Part shown: in pieces, positions 17,194 to 29,706 of the stretch
Layout of the letters: each line of letters starts with the position of its first letter
Position numbering within the stretch: the stretch's first letter is position 1
The notes under the pieces: model-generated
Told to the model about the DNA's origin: nothing
Database searches by the model: none
The model's input: only the letters and a program-made list of their open reading frames with translations
DNA from: Pseudomonas sp. 7SR1
GTDB taxonomy: Bacteria; Pseudomonadota; Gammaproteobacteria; Pseudomonadales; Pseudomonadaceae
Direction: 5' to 3'
DNA length: 64,000 bases
NCBI RefSeq assembly: GCF_900156465.1
Contig: NZ_LT707064.1
Coordinates: 3,549,001-3,613,000 of the forward strand
Translations under genes and position numbers: made by a program

Positions 17194-18408
17194 TCAGCCG
17201 TCCGTGTCGACCCCGTAGCCCTGCGGGCTGCCTTCCCTGTGGCTGAACAACACCAGTACCGCCAGGCCTGTCAGGCTGGTGGCGAGGGCCAGCAGCAGGA
17301 TCACCTGGCGGGTGCCGAGTGGCGCGGCCAGCAACGCGACCAGCAGGCCCGCCAGGGGTTGCGACAGATTGTTGAGCAGGGTGATGACGCCGACGGTCTT
17401 GCCGAAGTCCTGGGGCGGAATGATTTTCTGGCGGACACTGCGCATGTACACGTTAAACATCTTGTCGAAACCGACGATCAGCAGGAAACCAACCACATAG
17501 CCCCACGCGGATGGGCTGAGCGCGGTGATGAACGCGCCTGCGGCGATCAGGCTGTAGGACAGGACTCCCAGCAATTTCAGGGGCAAGGTGGCGCGGGCCA
17601 GGAAGAACAGGATGAGAATGGTGGTCACGGCTCCGGCGGCTTGCAGTCCGGCATAGTCATCCTTCGTGGCGTCGTATTGACCGATCGCCATGGCGGCGGA
17701 AGTGGCGAGGGTGACACCGATGACCAGATTGACCCCGGCTGCCAGGCAGATGAGTTTTTTCAGCTGGGTGAGTTTGCCGATGTGGCCCAAAGCAATGCGC
17801 AGCGGGCTCAGCCATGCGTCGTAGCGTTGTTCGAAGATTTGCAGCGTGACCGGGCTGCTCCGCTGCCAGGACAGCATCGCCAGGTCCGCCAGCAGGAACA
17901 GGCCGGCAATCGCCAGCACTACCCAATGCCACGCCCATGCCTCGAGCATCAGCGCTGCCACCAGCGGGCCCAGTACCAGCCCGGCCTGGTCGGCGATCTG
18001 CGAATAGGACAGGGTCTTGGCATAGGTGTACTGCTTGAAAATGTAGGGCATCACCACTTCACGGGCCATGATGCCCTGGGTGGTCAGCACGCCGCACAAG
18101 GCGGACAACGCGACGATCCAGTAGATCCCGCCAAAGAGCCCGTAGAGTCCCACGCCGACGATGCACGCCACGGCGCGATAGACCTGGCTGATGTGCAGGA
18201 TACGAATCGGCGAGAATCTATCGCACAGCGCGCCGCAGATCGGGAACGACAAGTAACGCGGCAAGGCTTCGGCGAAGAAGGCCAGGCCCGCCCAGGACGC
18301 ACTGCCGGTGGTCTGGAACACCATCAGCGGGACGATGAACAGGAGGATCTGGTCGGCCAGCCGGGAAAGAAACAATGAGACGAAAAAGGCCAGGTAATCC
18401 TTGCGCAT
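17194..18408 (-). CDS. MFS transporter
   Basis: The 404-residue protein has about twelve hydrophobic segments in two six-helix halves with a cytoplasmic loop near residues 180-205, the MFS layout. The loop between helices 2 and 3 reads GALCDRFSPIRILH, a form of the MFS motif A (GxxxDRxGRR). Such permeases expel drugs or carry metabolites by proton coupling; the substrate is not evident. An AAGGAG Shine-Dalgarno precedes ATG 18408. It is divergent from the CigR-like gene, with a 21-bp inverted repeat between them that may control one or both. Confidence 0.85.
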   Translation of the reverse strand: MRKDYLAFFVSLFLSRLADQILLFIVPLMVFQTTGSASWAGLAFFAEALPRYLSFPICGALCDRFSPIRILHISQVYRAVACIVGVGLYGLFGGIYWIVALSALCGVLTTQGIMAREVVMPYIFKQYTYAKTLSYSQIADQAGLVLGPLVAALMLEAWAWHWVVLAIAGLFLLADLAMLSWQRSSPVTLQIFEQRYDAWLSPLRIALGHIGKLTQLKKLICLAAGVNLVIGVTLATSAAMAIGQYDATKDDYAGLQAAGAVTTILILFFLARATLPLKLLGVLSYSLIAAGAFITALSPSAWGYVVGFLLIVGFDKMFNVYMRSVRQKIIPPQDFGKTVGVITLLNNLSQPLAGLLVALLAAPLGTRQVILLLALATSLTGLAVLVLFSHREGSPQGYGVDTDG

Positions 18409-18464
18409 GAAGCTCCTTGGTGACTGTGACAGCGGTTATCCGGTCCAGGCAAGCGACGCACAGT

Positions 18465-18485
18465 GTGATATGGAACTAATATCAC
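18465..18485. promoter_or_regulatory. Inverted-repeat operator candidate
   Basis: GTGATAT-N7-ATATCAC is a perfect 7-bp inverted repeat with arm centres 14 bp apart. It lies in the 126-bp region between the divergent MFS and CigR-like genes, the place expected for a dimeric repressor or activator. The cognate regulator is not identifiable from the window. Confidence 0.5.
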
Positions 18486-18534
18486 CGTTAGTCTCTATAT
18501 CTTTACAGGCAAACCCCTTCTTGAGAGAACGGCC

Positions 18535-19047
18535 ATGTTCAAATCGCGTTCGTTGATTGCTGCAGTTACCTGTTTCGCCCTGGCGGCGGGCCCTGGCATT
18601 GTTGTCGCGGACCCGGGCAACGGCAAGGGAAACGCTCAATTCGATCAAGGTCCCGGTCAAGGGCAGGGAGGCAAAGGCGGGCAGGGCAACAAGGGCGGTC
18701 AAGGAAATCCCGGCCACAAGGACAATCAGGGCGGCAAGGGAAACCAGGGAGGTGGCGGCGGCGATTGGCACAACGGCCCGAGCATCGACCGTAGCGGCAT
18801 CCTGGGGGTGATTGGCGGTTATCGCGATTATTGGAGCCCCGGCCCGGCGTTGCCACCCGGCATCCAGAAGAACCTGGCCCGGGGCAAGCCGCTGCCGCCG
18901 GGTATCGCCAAGAAGCTCGATGGCCGGCTGCTGGGGCATCTGCCGCACTATGACGGATATGAGTGGCAGCAGGTGGGCACTGATCTGATCCTGGTGGCGA
19001 TCGCCAGCGGCATCATCTATGAAGTGCTCAGCGGCGCGTTCGACTGA
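18535..19047 (+). CDS. CigR/RcnB-like exported protein
   Basis: The 170-residue protein has a signal peptide (about residues 1-25, ending VVA before DPGNG). A low-complexity Gly/Gln/Asn/Lys stretch (about residues 27-80) follows. The C-terminal domain contains LPPGIQKNLARGKPLPPGI, the repeat seen in CigR and RcnB-like periplasmic proteins. CigR of Salmonella was described as an anti-virulence inner-membrane protein. A C-terminal hydrophobic segment (DLILVAIASGIIYEVLSG) could sit in the membrane. A TTCG-capped terminator follows. Confidence 0.75.
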   Translation: MFKSRSLIAAVTCFALAAGPGIVVADPGNGKGNAQFDQGPGQGQGGKGGQGNKGGQGNPGHKDNQGGKGNQGGGGGDWHNGPSIDRSGILGVIGGYRDYWSPGPALPPGIQKNLARGKPLPPGIAKKLDGRLLGHLPHYDGYEWQQVGTDLILVAIASGIIYEVLSGAFD

Positions 19048-19066
19048 CCCTTTGCCTCAGCGACAT

Positions 19067-19088
19067 GGCAGCCTCTTCGGAGGCTGCC
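19067..19088. terminator. Bidirectional-type terminator hairpin
   Basis: GGCAGCCTC-TTCG-GAGGCTGCC (19067-19088): a 9-bp stem with a stable UUCG tetraloop between convergent genes. The T-tract is poor on both strands. Confidence 0.75.
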
Positions 19089-19094
19089 TTCGTA

Positions 19095-20939
19095 TCAGCC
19101 TTCAAGTTGTCGCAGGCGTTTGTACAGGGTGTTGCGGCTGACGCCCAGCCGTCGCGCCAGGTGTGAAATGTTCCCGCCCACCGCCTGCAACTGACGGTTC
19201 AGGTCCTCGGCATCGTTCAGGTCCACCGCCAGGGGCTCCGGCTGTTCCACGGGTTCCATTTCCAGGTCGACAAAAAAGTCGTCCGGCAGATGTTCGGGTC
19301 GGATCGGCTGTTCCTCGGCCATGGCGAGGGCCACCTGCAATACGCTGCTGACCTGTCGCAGGTTGCCCGGCCACGGATGGCGCTCGAAGAGTTCCAGCAC
19401 CTCGCGGCTCAGGCCGGCCCACTGGGTCGGTTCGCGATGATGTTCCCAGAGCCGCTTGAACAGGGCCTGCTTGTCGCTGCGCTCCCGCAGGGGCGGCAGC
19501 TCCAGGGTCAGGCCGCCGATGCGGTAGTAGAGGTCTTCGCGGAACCGGCCCAGTTGCACCTGTTCGCGCAGGGAGCGGTTGGTGGCGGAAATGATGCGGA
19601 TGTCCACCGGGAACAGCTCGGCGCTGCCCACCGGTTGCACGCAGCGTTCCTGCAACACCCGCAGCAGCCGGGCCTGGGTTGGGAGCGGCATGTCGCCGAT
19701 TTCGTCGAGGAACAGCGTGCCGCGGTCGGCCTTGCGGATCAGGCCGATGCTGCCCTTCTGGTTGGCGCCGGTGAAGGCGCCTTTTTCGTAGCCGAACAGC
19801 TCCGATTCCACCAGCTCGGCGGGGATCGCCGCGCAGTTGACCGCGATGAACGGTTGCTTGCAACGGGAGCTGGCCTGGTGCAGGGCTTTGACGAAGACTT
19901 CCTTGCCCACGCCCGTTTCGCCGTGGATCAGCAGCGGAATGTCTTTTTCCAGCAGGCGCTCGGCCTGGCGCACGGCTTTTTCCACGCGACTGTCACCAAA
20001 ATGCAGGGTGTTGAGGCTGATGGCGTTGCCGGCGGGCGCCGGCGCAGGTGTCGGCTCGGCAAACACGCGCGGCTTGATCGACAACTGGCTCGGACGCTTG
20101 AGCATGCACTGGAAACGATTGCGCCCGGCCGCCTGCAAGGAAAACGGCAGGCCGTCGGGTTGGTTCAGCAGGTCCAGCAGCGACACCTTGAACAGGCTTT
20201 CGATGCTGACCCGGGACAGGCTCAGCCCCAGCAGGTTGTCGGCCCGGCGGTTGGCGGAAAGCACCTGGCCGGTCTCATCGAAAATCAGCAGGCCGGCCCA
20301 CTGGCTGTCGAGGTTGTTCAACCCGGTGTTGAACGTCAGCTGGAAATGCTCACCGCGAAACAGGTTGAGGATCAGCCGGTTCTCCACGGTCTGGCTCATC
20401 ATCTTGACCATGCCCAGGGTGTGGGAGGGCGGCAGGTAGCTGTCGCTGGAGACATCCAGCACCGCGATGACCTTGCGCTCGGCATCGAAGATCGGCGCGG
20501 CGGAACCGGTCATGAAACGGTTGGCCTTGAGAAAGTGTTCATCGTGTTCGATGTGCACCGCCTGTTCACAGGCCAGCGCCGTGCCGATGGCGTTGGTGCC
20601 GGTGCAGCGTTCCATCCAGCTCGCTCCGGCGCTGAAACCATGGGCCAGTTTCGGCTCGATGAAACGCTGGGTACCCCAGGACGTCAGCACCTGGCCCTGG
20701 TTGTCCGCCAGCATGATCAGGCAATTGGAGTTGCTCAGGATGTTCTCGTAGTACGGCAGGACTTCCTGGTGAGTGGTCTGCACCAGGGAATGCTGGCTCT
20801 CCAGCAACTGGGCGACGCCCTCGGCGGGCAGCGGGTCGAAGGAGGGCACGCTCTGATGGTCGAGGCCGAAGGCACGGCAACGGGACCAGGAGGCCTGGAT
20901 GATGGCGTCATGGGACAAGACTGGGGCAGGTGCGGCCAT
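19095..20939 (-). CDS. sigma-54-dependent activator, AcoR-like
   Basis: A 614-residue enhancer-binding protein. The N-terminal sensor covers about residues 60-300: a GAF domain (WMERCTGTNAIGTALA) and then a PAS-like segment (LLIFDETGQVLSANRRADNLLGL). The AAA+ domain has Walker A GETGVGKE at about 340-347 and the sigma-54 contact loop GAFTGA at 387-392. Walker B GTLFLDEIGD follows. A Fis-type helix-turn-helix ends the protein (GNISHLARRLGVSRNTLYKR). It is divergent from the ABC importer operon, whose promoter is of the sigma-54 type, so it very likely activates that operon. The effector is not evident. Confidence 0.93.
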   Translation of the reverse strand: MAAPAPVLSHDAIIQASWSRCRAFGLDHQSVPSFDPLPAEGVAQLLESQHSLVQTTHQEVLPYYENILSNSNCLIMLADNQGQVLTSWGTQRFIEPKLAHGFSAGASWMERCTGTNAIGTALACEQAVHIEHDEHFLKANRFMTGSAAPIFDAERKVIAVLDVSSDSYLPPSHTLGMVKMMSQTVENRLILNLFRGEHFQLTFNTGLNNLDSQWAGLLIFDETGQVLSANRRADNLLGLSLSRVSIESLFKVSLLDLLNQPDGLPFSLQAAGRNRFQCMLKRPSQLSIKPRVFAEPTPAPAPAGNAISLNTLHFGDSRVEKAVRQAERLLEKDIPLLIHGETGVGKEVFVKALHQASSRCKQPFIAVNCAAIPAELVESELFGYEKGAFTGANQKGSIGLIRKADRGTLFLDEIGDMPLPTQARLLRVLQERCVQPVGSAELFPVDIRIISATNRSLREQVQLGRFREDLYYRIGGLTLELPPLRERSDKQALFKRLWEHHREPTQWAGLSREVLELFERHPWPGNLRQVSSVLQVALAMAEEQPIRPEHLPDDFFVDLEMEPVEQPEPLAVDLNDAEDLNRQLQAVGGNISHLARRLGVSRNTLYKRLRQLEG

Positions 20940-21035
20940 GGGGCACTCTCGCAGGAGCTGTTTATTATTGTTGTGGTAAGTCTCGCACAGACTCCTTGTG
21001 CGGGGGCAGGCCTGAATAGCACGTAATACACAGCC

Positions 21036-21061
21036 CCTTGTGGGAGCGGGCGCCCACAGGG
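21036..21061. repeat. REP-like half element
   Basis: CCTTGTGGGAGCGGGCGCCC and ACAGGG form an imperfect hairpin (21036-21044 against 21053-21061). The core TGTGGGAGCGGGC is the common start of fluorescens-group REP sequences. It lies upstream of the activator-site array. Confidence 0.5.
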
Positions 21062-21084
21062 ATCGAAGTCAGGCCAACCGAAAG

Positions 21085-21168
21085 CGTTCATTCAGTGTTG
21101 TTCAAAATTGTTCATTGTCAACCGGCGAATTGTTCAGTTGTTCAGTTCTGGTTGTTCATTTCTGTTCA
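21085..21168 (+). promoter_or_regulatory. Array of TGTTCA repeats, probable enhancer (UAS) for the sigma-54 activator
   Basis: TGTTCA occurs six times, starting at 21099, 21109, 21131, 21139, 21153 and 21163, with a CGTTCA at 21085. Steps of 10, 22, 22 and 10 bp put five of them on about the same face of the helix. The array lies about 65-150 bp upstream of the sigma-54 promoter, the usual distance for enhancer-binding proteins, and next to the gene of such a protein. Confidence 0.65.
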
Positions 21169-21232
21169 TCAACGAACGTATTTTTCCCGCGATTATTGAG
21201 AAAAACCCACTACATCAACGTGTTGTGATTCC

Positions 21233-21248
21233 TGGCACGGCTTTCGCT
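21233..21248 (+). promoter_or_regulatory. sigma-54 (RpoN) promoter of the ABC importer operon
   Basis: TGGCACGGCTTTCGCT matches TGGCACG-N4-TTGCT with one mismatch (TCGCT for TTGCT) and has the invariant GG and GC at the correct spacing. It lies 44 bp upstream of the first importer gene. Confidence 0.82.
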
Positions 21249-21292
21249 TTCAAGCTTCGGTCGCTTGACTCCAAAAATAAAAAGGCCGAGCC

Positions 21293-22386
21293 ATGTCATT
21301 AACGCTTGAGCACATCTGTCGCACCGTCGAAGGCCAGACCTGGATCGACGATGCCAACCTGAATTTCGAACCCGGATCCTTCAACGTCCTGCTGGGGCGC
21401 ACCCTGTCCGGCAAGACCAGCCTGATGCGGCTGATGGCCGGCCTGGACAAGCCCGACAGCGGGCGCATCCTGATGAACGGCGTCGACGTGACCCACCGCC
21501 CGGTGCGGTTGCGCAATGTGTCGATGGTCTATCAGCAGTTCATCAACTACCCGACCATGACGGTATTCGAAAACATCGCCTCGCCCCTGCGCCAGGCCGG
21601 TGTGGCCGACGAGGTGATCCAGGACAAGGTGCTGGAAACCGCCCGGATGCTGCGCATCGAAAAATTCCTCAAACGCCATCCGCTGGAGTTGTCCGGGGGC
21701 CAGCAGCAGCGCACGGCCATGGCACGGGCCCTGGTCAAGGACGCCGAACTGATCCTGTTCGACGAACCGCTGGTGAACCTGGACTACAAGCTGCGCGAGG
21801 AACTGCGCCAGGAGATGCGCGAACTGTTCCAGGCCCGCCACACCATTGCTGTCTATGCCACCACCGAGCCCAACGAGGCCCTGGCCCTGGGTGGCACCAC
21901 CACGATCCTGCACGAGGGCCGGGTGATCCAGAGCGGCAAGTCGTCGTCGGTCTATCACCAGCCGCAGACTGTCCTGGCCGCCGAATTGTTTTCCGAGCCG
22001 CCCATCAACCTCATGCCTGGTCGTATCGCCGGCAATGAAGTGAGCTTCGCCAATTTCGTGCACTTTCCGCTGAACGTCGACCTGCGTCCGGTGGGCGAGG
22101 GTGAGTTCCGGTTTGGCGTGCGCCCCAGCCATATCTCCCTGGTGCCGAGCAACGACGATGACCTGGAGTTGGCGGTGACCGTCGAGGTGGCGGAGATCAG
22201 CGGCTCGGAAACGTTCCTGCATGTTCGCAACGAGCATTTCCTCCTGGTGCTGCACTTGCCGGGAGTGCATGAGTACGACGTGGACGCGCCGATCCGCATC
22301 TACATTCCGACCCACAAACTGTTTGTCTTCGATGCCTCGGGCAAGTTGGTCCAGGCTCCCGGCCAGCGTATCGCGAGGGTTGCCTG

Positions 22387-22387
<1 letters not shown>
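21293..22387 (+). CDS. ABC importer ATP-binding protein, GlpS-like
   Basis: The 364-residue CUT1-type ATPase has Walker A GRTLSGKT (35-42), signature LSGGQ (133-137) and Walker B LILFDEPLVNLD. A C-terminal TOBE domain starts near residue 235. It is the first gene of a six-gene operon whose order, two different ATPases, two permeases, a small membrane protein and a binding protein, equals glpSTPQUV, the glycerol ABC importer described in Rhizobium. Unlike most CUT1 systems, two distinct ATPases probably form a heterodimer. The next gene starts in its stop codon (TGATG). Confidence 0.85.
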
Positions 22388-24359
<1,972 letters not shown>

Positions 24360-24369
24360 GGCCCGTGCG

Positions 24370-25170
24370 ATGAGCAAGAGAAAGCTGATTCCGTTGCTGA
24401 TCTACATCCTGTTCCTGCTGGTGCCCATCTACTGGCTGCTGAACATGTCGTTCAAGAGCAATACCGAGATCCTCGGCAGCCTGACCCTGTGGCCCCAGGA
24501 TTTCACCTTCCACAACTACAAGGTGATCTTCACCGACCCGAGCTGGTACACCGGTTACCTGAACTCGCTGTACTACGTCAGCCTGAACACGGTGATTTCC
24601 CTGTGCGTGGCCCTGCCGGCGGCCTATGCGTTTTCCCGCTACCGCTTCCTGGGGGACAAGCACCTGTTCTTCTGGCTGCTCACCAACCGCATGGCACCAC
24701 CGGCGGTGTTCCTGTTGCCGTTCTTCCAGTTGTACTCGTCCATCGGACTGTTCGACACCCATATCGCCGTGGCCCTGGCCCATTGCCTGTTCAACGTGCC
24801 GCTGGCGGTGTGGATCCTCGAAGGCTTCATGTCCGGGGTGCCGAAAGAAATCGACGAGACCGCCTACATTGACGGCTACAGTTTCCCCAAGTTCTTCGCC
24901 AAGATCTTCATCCCGTTGATCGGCTCCGGCATCGGCGTCACGGCGTTTTTCTGCTTCATGTTTTCCTGGGTCGAACTGTTGCTGGCCCGCACGCTCACCT
25001 CGGTGAATGCCAAGCCGATCGCGGCGGTGATGACCCGCACCGTGTCGGCCTCCGGCATCGACTGGGGCGTGCTGGCGGCGGCGGGGGTATTGACTATCCT
25101 GCCGGGCATGCTGGTGATCTGGTTCGTTCGCAACCACGTGGCCAAGGGCTTTGCCCTGGGCCGGGTCTGA
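24370..25170 (+). CDS. ABC importer permease, GlpQ-like
   Basis: The 266-residue MalG/UgpE-type permease has six helices. The EAA loop reads EIDETAYIDGYSFPKFFAKI (about residues 158-177). The N-terminal helix is followed by NTEILGSLTLWPQDFTFHNY, the usual periplasmic opening of this family. It lies 10 nt after the first permease and is followed at once by the small DUF2160 gene, so its stop and the next Shine-Dalgarno overlap. Confidence 0.88.
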   Translation: MSKRKLIPLLIYILFLLVPIYWLLNMSFKSNTEILGSLTLWPQDFTFHNYKVIFTDPSWYTGYLNSLYYVSLNTVISLCVALPAAYAFSRYRFLGDKHLFFWLLTNRMAPPAVFLLPFFQLYSSIGLFDTHIAVALAHCLFNVPLAVWILEGFMSGVPKEIDETAYIDGYSFPKFFAKIFIPLIGSGIGVTAFFCFMFSWVELLLARTLTSVNAKPIAAVMTRTVSASGIDWGVLAAAGVLTILPGMLVIWFVRNHVAKGFALGRV

Positions 25171-25180
25171 GGAGTCGATG

Positions 25181-25453
25181 ATGGAATGGATGAACTGGAC
25201 CGTCCCTACGGCGGCCTTCTTTGGCGTCATTGCCCTGTTGCTGGCGGGCATGACCACGTGGGAAATGCGTTCGCCGAGTATTCCCCGGCGAGGTTTCCTG
25301 CCGATTGCCACCACCCGTGGCGATCGGTTGTTTATCGGTCTTCTCGGTAGCGCCTACCTGCACCTGCTGGTGATCGGCGCGACCGACTGGAGCATCTGGA
25401 TAGCGTTCGCGTTGTCTTTGGTGTGGCTGTTGGCAGTGATGCGGTGGGGCTAA
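25181..25453 (+). CDS. DUF2160 small membrane protein, GlpU-like
   Basis: The 90-residue protein begins MEWMNWTVPTAAFFGVIALL and has about three hydrophobic segments with a conserved-looking polar stretch TTWEMRSPSIPRRGFLPI. It matches DUF2160, found almost only inside GlpSTPQUV-type operons; its function is unknown, possibly an accessory subunit of the permease. The start at ATG 25181 gives a 6-nt gap from AGGAG; an ATG one codon earlier is also possible. It lies between the second permease and the binding-protein gene. Confidence 0.8.
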   Translation: MEWMNWTVPTAAFFGVIALLLAGMTTWEMRSPSIPRRGFLPIATTRGDRLFIGLLGSAYLHLLVIGATDWSIWIAFALSLVWLLAVMRWG

Positions 25454-25548
25454 GTGGCCTGTGTGGCTAATTGGTGCAGTCAGATTAACCGTACAGGCCA
25501 CGTCGAAGGTTCGACGATCAGGCTCTTAAACCCAAACAGGAGGTCTCT

Positions 25549-27291
<1,743 letters not shown>

Positions 27292-27311
27292 AACGGCATC
27301 GCCCATGAACG

Positions 27312-27338
27312 AACGGCACCGAAAGGTGCCGTTTCTGT
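27312..27338 (+). terminator. Terminator of the importer operon
   Basis: A 9-bp stem AACGGCACC/GGTGCCGTT (27312-27320 with 27325-27333) with GAAA loop and a T-rich tail. Confidence 0.88.
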
Positions 27339-27390
27339 TTGTGTGCCACAGGTTGGATGCAACGCCACAGACACCCCAAGTGGTCGTGGA

Positions 27391-28332
27391 TCAACCCGCT
27401 TTGGCCGGGCTGGCCTGGGCGTTTCCGGCCACGGGCGACGGTGCGCTTTTGAGCAACGCATCCAGCGCCTGCCGGTACGTCCGGCCCGCCAGGCTCATGC
27501 TGTTGTTATGCGTGGCGCCCGGTACCAACAGCAGACGCTTGGGTTCGCGGGCGGCGTTGAACAATTGTTCGCTGAAGCGTGGCGGCACGTAGCGGTCGGC
27601 AGCGCCGTGGACCACCAGCAGCGGCATATTGATCTCGCCGATCTTGTCGATGGAGTCGAATTTCTGCGACAGCAGCCAGCGCACCGGCAGGGAGGTGTTC
27701 GCCATGGCGGTGGCGACATCCCCCAGGGACGTGAAGGTCGATTCGATCACCAGGCCTCGAGCGGGCACCGGTTTGCCATGTCTTGCCGCCTCCTGACCCA
27801 GTTCCGCGGCAAGATCCACCGCGACGGCGCCACCCAGGGAATGGCCGTAGATCAGCCGCAGGGCCGGGTCGGGTTGCAACACCTCGAGACGCTCCCAGGC
27901 GATTCTTGCATCTTCGTAGACGCTGGCTTCGCAGGGCAGGTCCCCCTGGCTTTTGCCGAAGCCACGGTAGTCGATCGCCAGAACCGAATAGCCCAGCGCC
28001 CGCAATTGCTGGATGCGCAACAGCTGCCCGGTCAGGTTCCAGCGCACGCCGTGCAGGTACAGGATCGCCGGTGCGTCCCGGCGCTCGGCCGGCCACCACC
28101 AGCCGTGGATATTTTCCCCGGCCTTGAAGTTCCTGGGCTTGAGATCGAATTCCTGGACACCGCTGGGCAGGCCGCTGAACCAGCTCGCCGTGCCCGGTTC
28201 GATGCGGAACACCAGTTCGCGCTCCTTGTGCTGCAACACCCCACAGCCCACCGGTAGCCCTACCGCCATCGCGGCCATGAAAAACCAGGCCAGCCAGCGT
28301 TGCCTGAGGCGAGAGAGTAAGGATGAAGGCAT
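27391..28332 (-). CDS. Membrane-anchored alpha/beta hydrolase
   Basis: The 313-residue protein has a hydrophobic N-terminal segment (about residues 14-30), then an alpha/beta hydrolase fold of the ABHD13/BEM46 type. LYLHGVRWN forms the oxyanion region, DYRGFGKSQG follows, the nucleophile is S165 in GHSLGGA, and VVHGAADRYVPP and GATHN carry the acid and histidine. Cys30 follows LPVG, so it could be a lipoprotein, although the lipobox is imperfect. No Shine-Dalgarno is visible before ATG 28332, leaving the start uncertain. The substrate is unknown. Confidence 0.82.
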   Translation of the reverse strand: MPSSLLSRLRQRWLAWFFMAAMAVGLPVGCGVLQHKERELVFRIEPGTASWFSGLPSGVQEFDLKPRNFKAGENIHGWWWPAERRDAPAILYLHGVRWNLTGQLLRIQQLRALGYSVLAIDYRGFGKSQGDLPCEASVYEDARIAWERLEVLQPDPALRLIYGHSLGGAVAVDLAAELGQEAARHGKPVPARGLVIESTFTSLGDVATAMANTSLPVRWLLSQKFDSIDKIGEINMPLLVVHGAADRYVPPRFSEQLFNAAREPKRLLLVPGATHNNSMSLAGRTYRQALDALLKSAPSPVAGNAQASPAKAG

Positions 28333-28525
28333 CGGCGCGATTCGCTACTCGGAACGGAAACTTGCCTTTTAGCAGATTCCTGGGAGGGCCCGCAGGGATT
28401 TCGGACGGTTTGCCCATGGTGAGGGAATCTGCCGCGCCAGCCTGTCTCAGGAGGCAACCCGATCGAACTCTCGCCGTTTCGCCCCACTCGAAACTCAATA
28501 CTCACCCATATCGAGGAACGATGCC

Positions 28526-28753
28526 ATGACGAGCGAGCATTCCAAGGGGCAGGCCCAGGCCGGCAACGCTGCGCCAGCGAAGGACGCTACCGGCGAGCCG
28601 GTGGATGTGGTGGAGCGCGATATTCGCCACCCCGATCCGACCACCGACAAGGTGGATAAGACGATCACCCCCAAATCTATCAAGAGCCACGAGCAGGATG
28701 CCGAGAAATTGCGGGACAAAGCCACGGACGTGGAGAAAAAGCTCAACCGATAA
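28526..28753 (+). CDS. Small disordered hydrophilic protein, 75 aa
   Basis: Not a recognised family. The product is rich in Lys, Asp, Glu and Pro with no hydrophobic core. It reads EPVDVVERDIRHPDPTTDKV in the middle and ends in a charged helix, EKLRDKATDVEKKLNR. GAGGAACG lies 7 nt upstream of ATG 28526. Such proteins are common in Pseudomonas and may be stress-related, but that is inference. It is a single gene between two convergent minus-strand units. Confidence 0.6.
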   Translation: MTSEHSKGQAQAGNAAPAKDATGEPVDVVERDIRHPDPTTDKVDKTITPKSIKSHEQDAEKLRDKATDVEKKLNR

Positions 28754-28914
28754 CCGGGTCGTCAATTTTTTCAAGCAGCTTATGAACGACACCGCCTCAG
28801 GGTTCGGAACGTGTGCACCGGGTATCTCAACGACAAGGGCGCGATGCCTGAGAATCTTGTGAGACGGGCGTAGCTCGATCTCACAAGATAAAGGCTTTCA
28901 TACCAGAGGTGTCA

Positions 28915-29706
28915 TTACGCATCCTCAAGCTGGACGGGTTCGAGCATTCGTTCAGTTTTGCCATACCCCACCTTGGGCACCCCCGCCAGGCGCTGATGCA
29001 GTATCTTGCTCAATGAGCAACCAGGAGGCAGGTAGCTATCGCCGAAGTCCCCTTTCAGCTGCGTCGGATGAGTGATCACTTCCAACAAACCGTATTGCGG
29101 TGCCGCGGTGTGTTGCAAGTCGGCCGACGTGCAGACGTAGTCAGCCGTCGCGCCGCATAGACGACGCAGGCGGCGGTTGAGCAGGGTCTTGAAGATACGC
29201 TTGGCTACATTCAGGTTCGCCCCAACGTTGCGTGCCAGGCGAATGGGCACACCTTGCTGCGCAGCGAAGCGCGCAACCAGTTCGCCGATGGGCCAGATGT
29301 TGTGTACATGCTGATGAGAGTCCAGGTGGCTTGGACGCAAACCGTGATCCAGGCAGTGCTGCCATTGCGCCTGAAGTTCGCCCTCGATTGCCGCCAGGTC
29401 TTTCGAGCCCAGGCGCAGGCAATAGCGCGACAGGCTGAAATCGAACTGGCCGTGCGCATCGCAAAATGCCCGACGCGATTTTATGGCCTGGCTCAACGGC
29501 CACCCATGGCTGAGATTGAAATGCAGGCCGACGCGTCCTTTGAGGCGCGGCCGTCGGGACAGGACACACGCCTGTTTGAAGCCCGGCATATTGGCCATTA
29601 TGGTGGCGGAACTGATGAGACCTGCTTCGAAGGCTCGAACGATTATCATGTTTTCACTGACGCACAGTCCGAAGTCGTCAGCGTTGATGATCACTTGGCG
29701 CGGCAT
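28915..29706 (-). CDS. ChbG/YdjC-type carbohydrate deacetylase
   Basis: The 263-residue protein has the family start VIINADDFGLCVSEN, where D10 and D11 belong to the metal site, and the His motif HLDSHQHVHN. YdjC-family enzymes remove acetyl groups from amino sugars or glycolipids. The start ATG 29706 follows GGAG; a longer in-frame extension has no such signal. It overlaps the GNAT gene upstream by 29 nt and is the last gene of the polysaccharide operon. A role in trimming acetyl groups from the repeat unit is inferred. Confidence 0.82.
   Translation of the reverse strand: MPRQVIINADDFGLCVSENMIIVRAFEAGLISSATIMANMPGFKQACVLSRRPRLKGRVGLHFNLSHGWPLSQAIKSRRAFCDAHGQFDFSLSRYCLRLGSKDLAAIEGELQAQWQHCLDHGLRPSHLDSHQHVHNIWPIGELVARFAAQQGVPIRLARNVGANLNVAKRIFKTLLNRRLRRLCGATADYVCTSADLQHTAAPQYGLLEVITHPTQLKGDFGDSYLPPGCSLSKILHQRLAGVPKVGYGKTERMLEPVQLEDA

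Noticed and set aside
17122..18378. A 418-codon + frame rich in Gln, Gly and Asp
   Set aside because: It is the antisense shadow of the MFS gene; its composition is not protein-like, while the minus frame has twelve helices.
19290..21026. A 578-codon + frame opposite the sigma-54 activator gene
   Set aside because: The minus frame carries Walker, GAFTGA and Fis motifs; the + frame is low-complexity Gln/Gly/Val sequence without domains.
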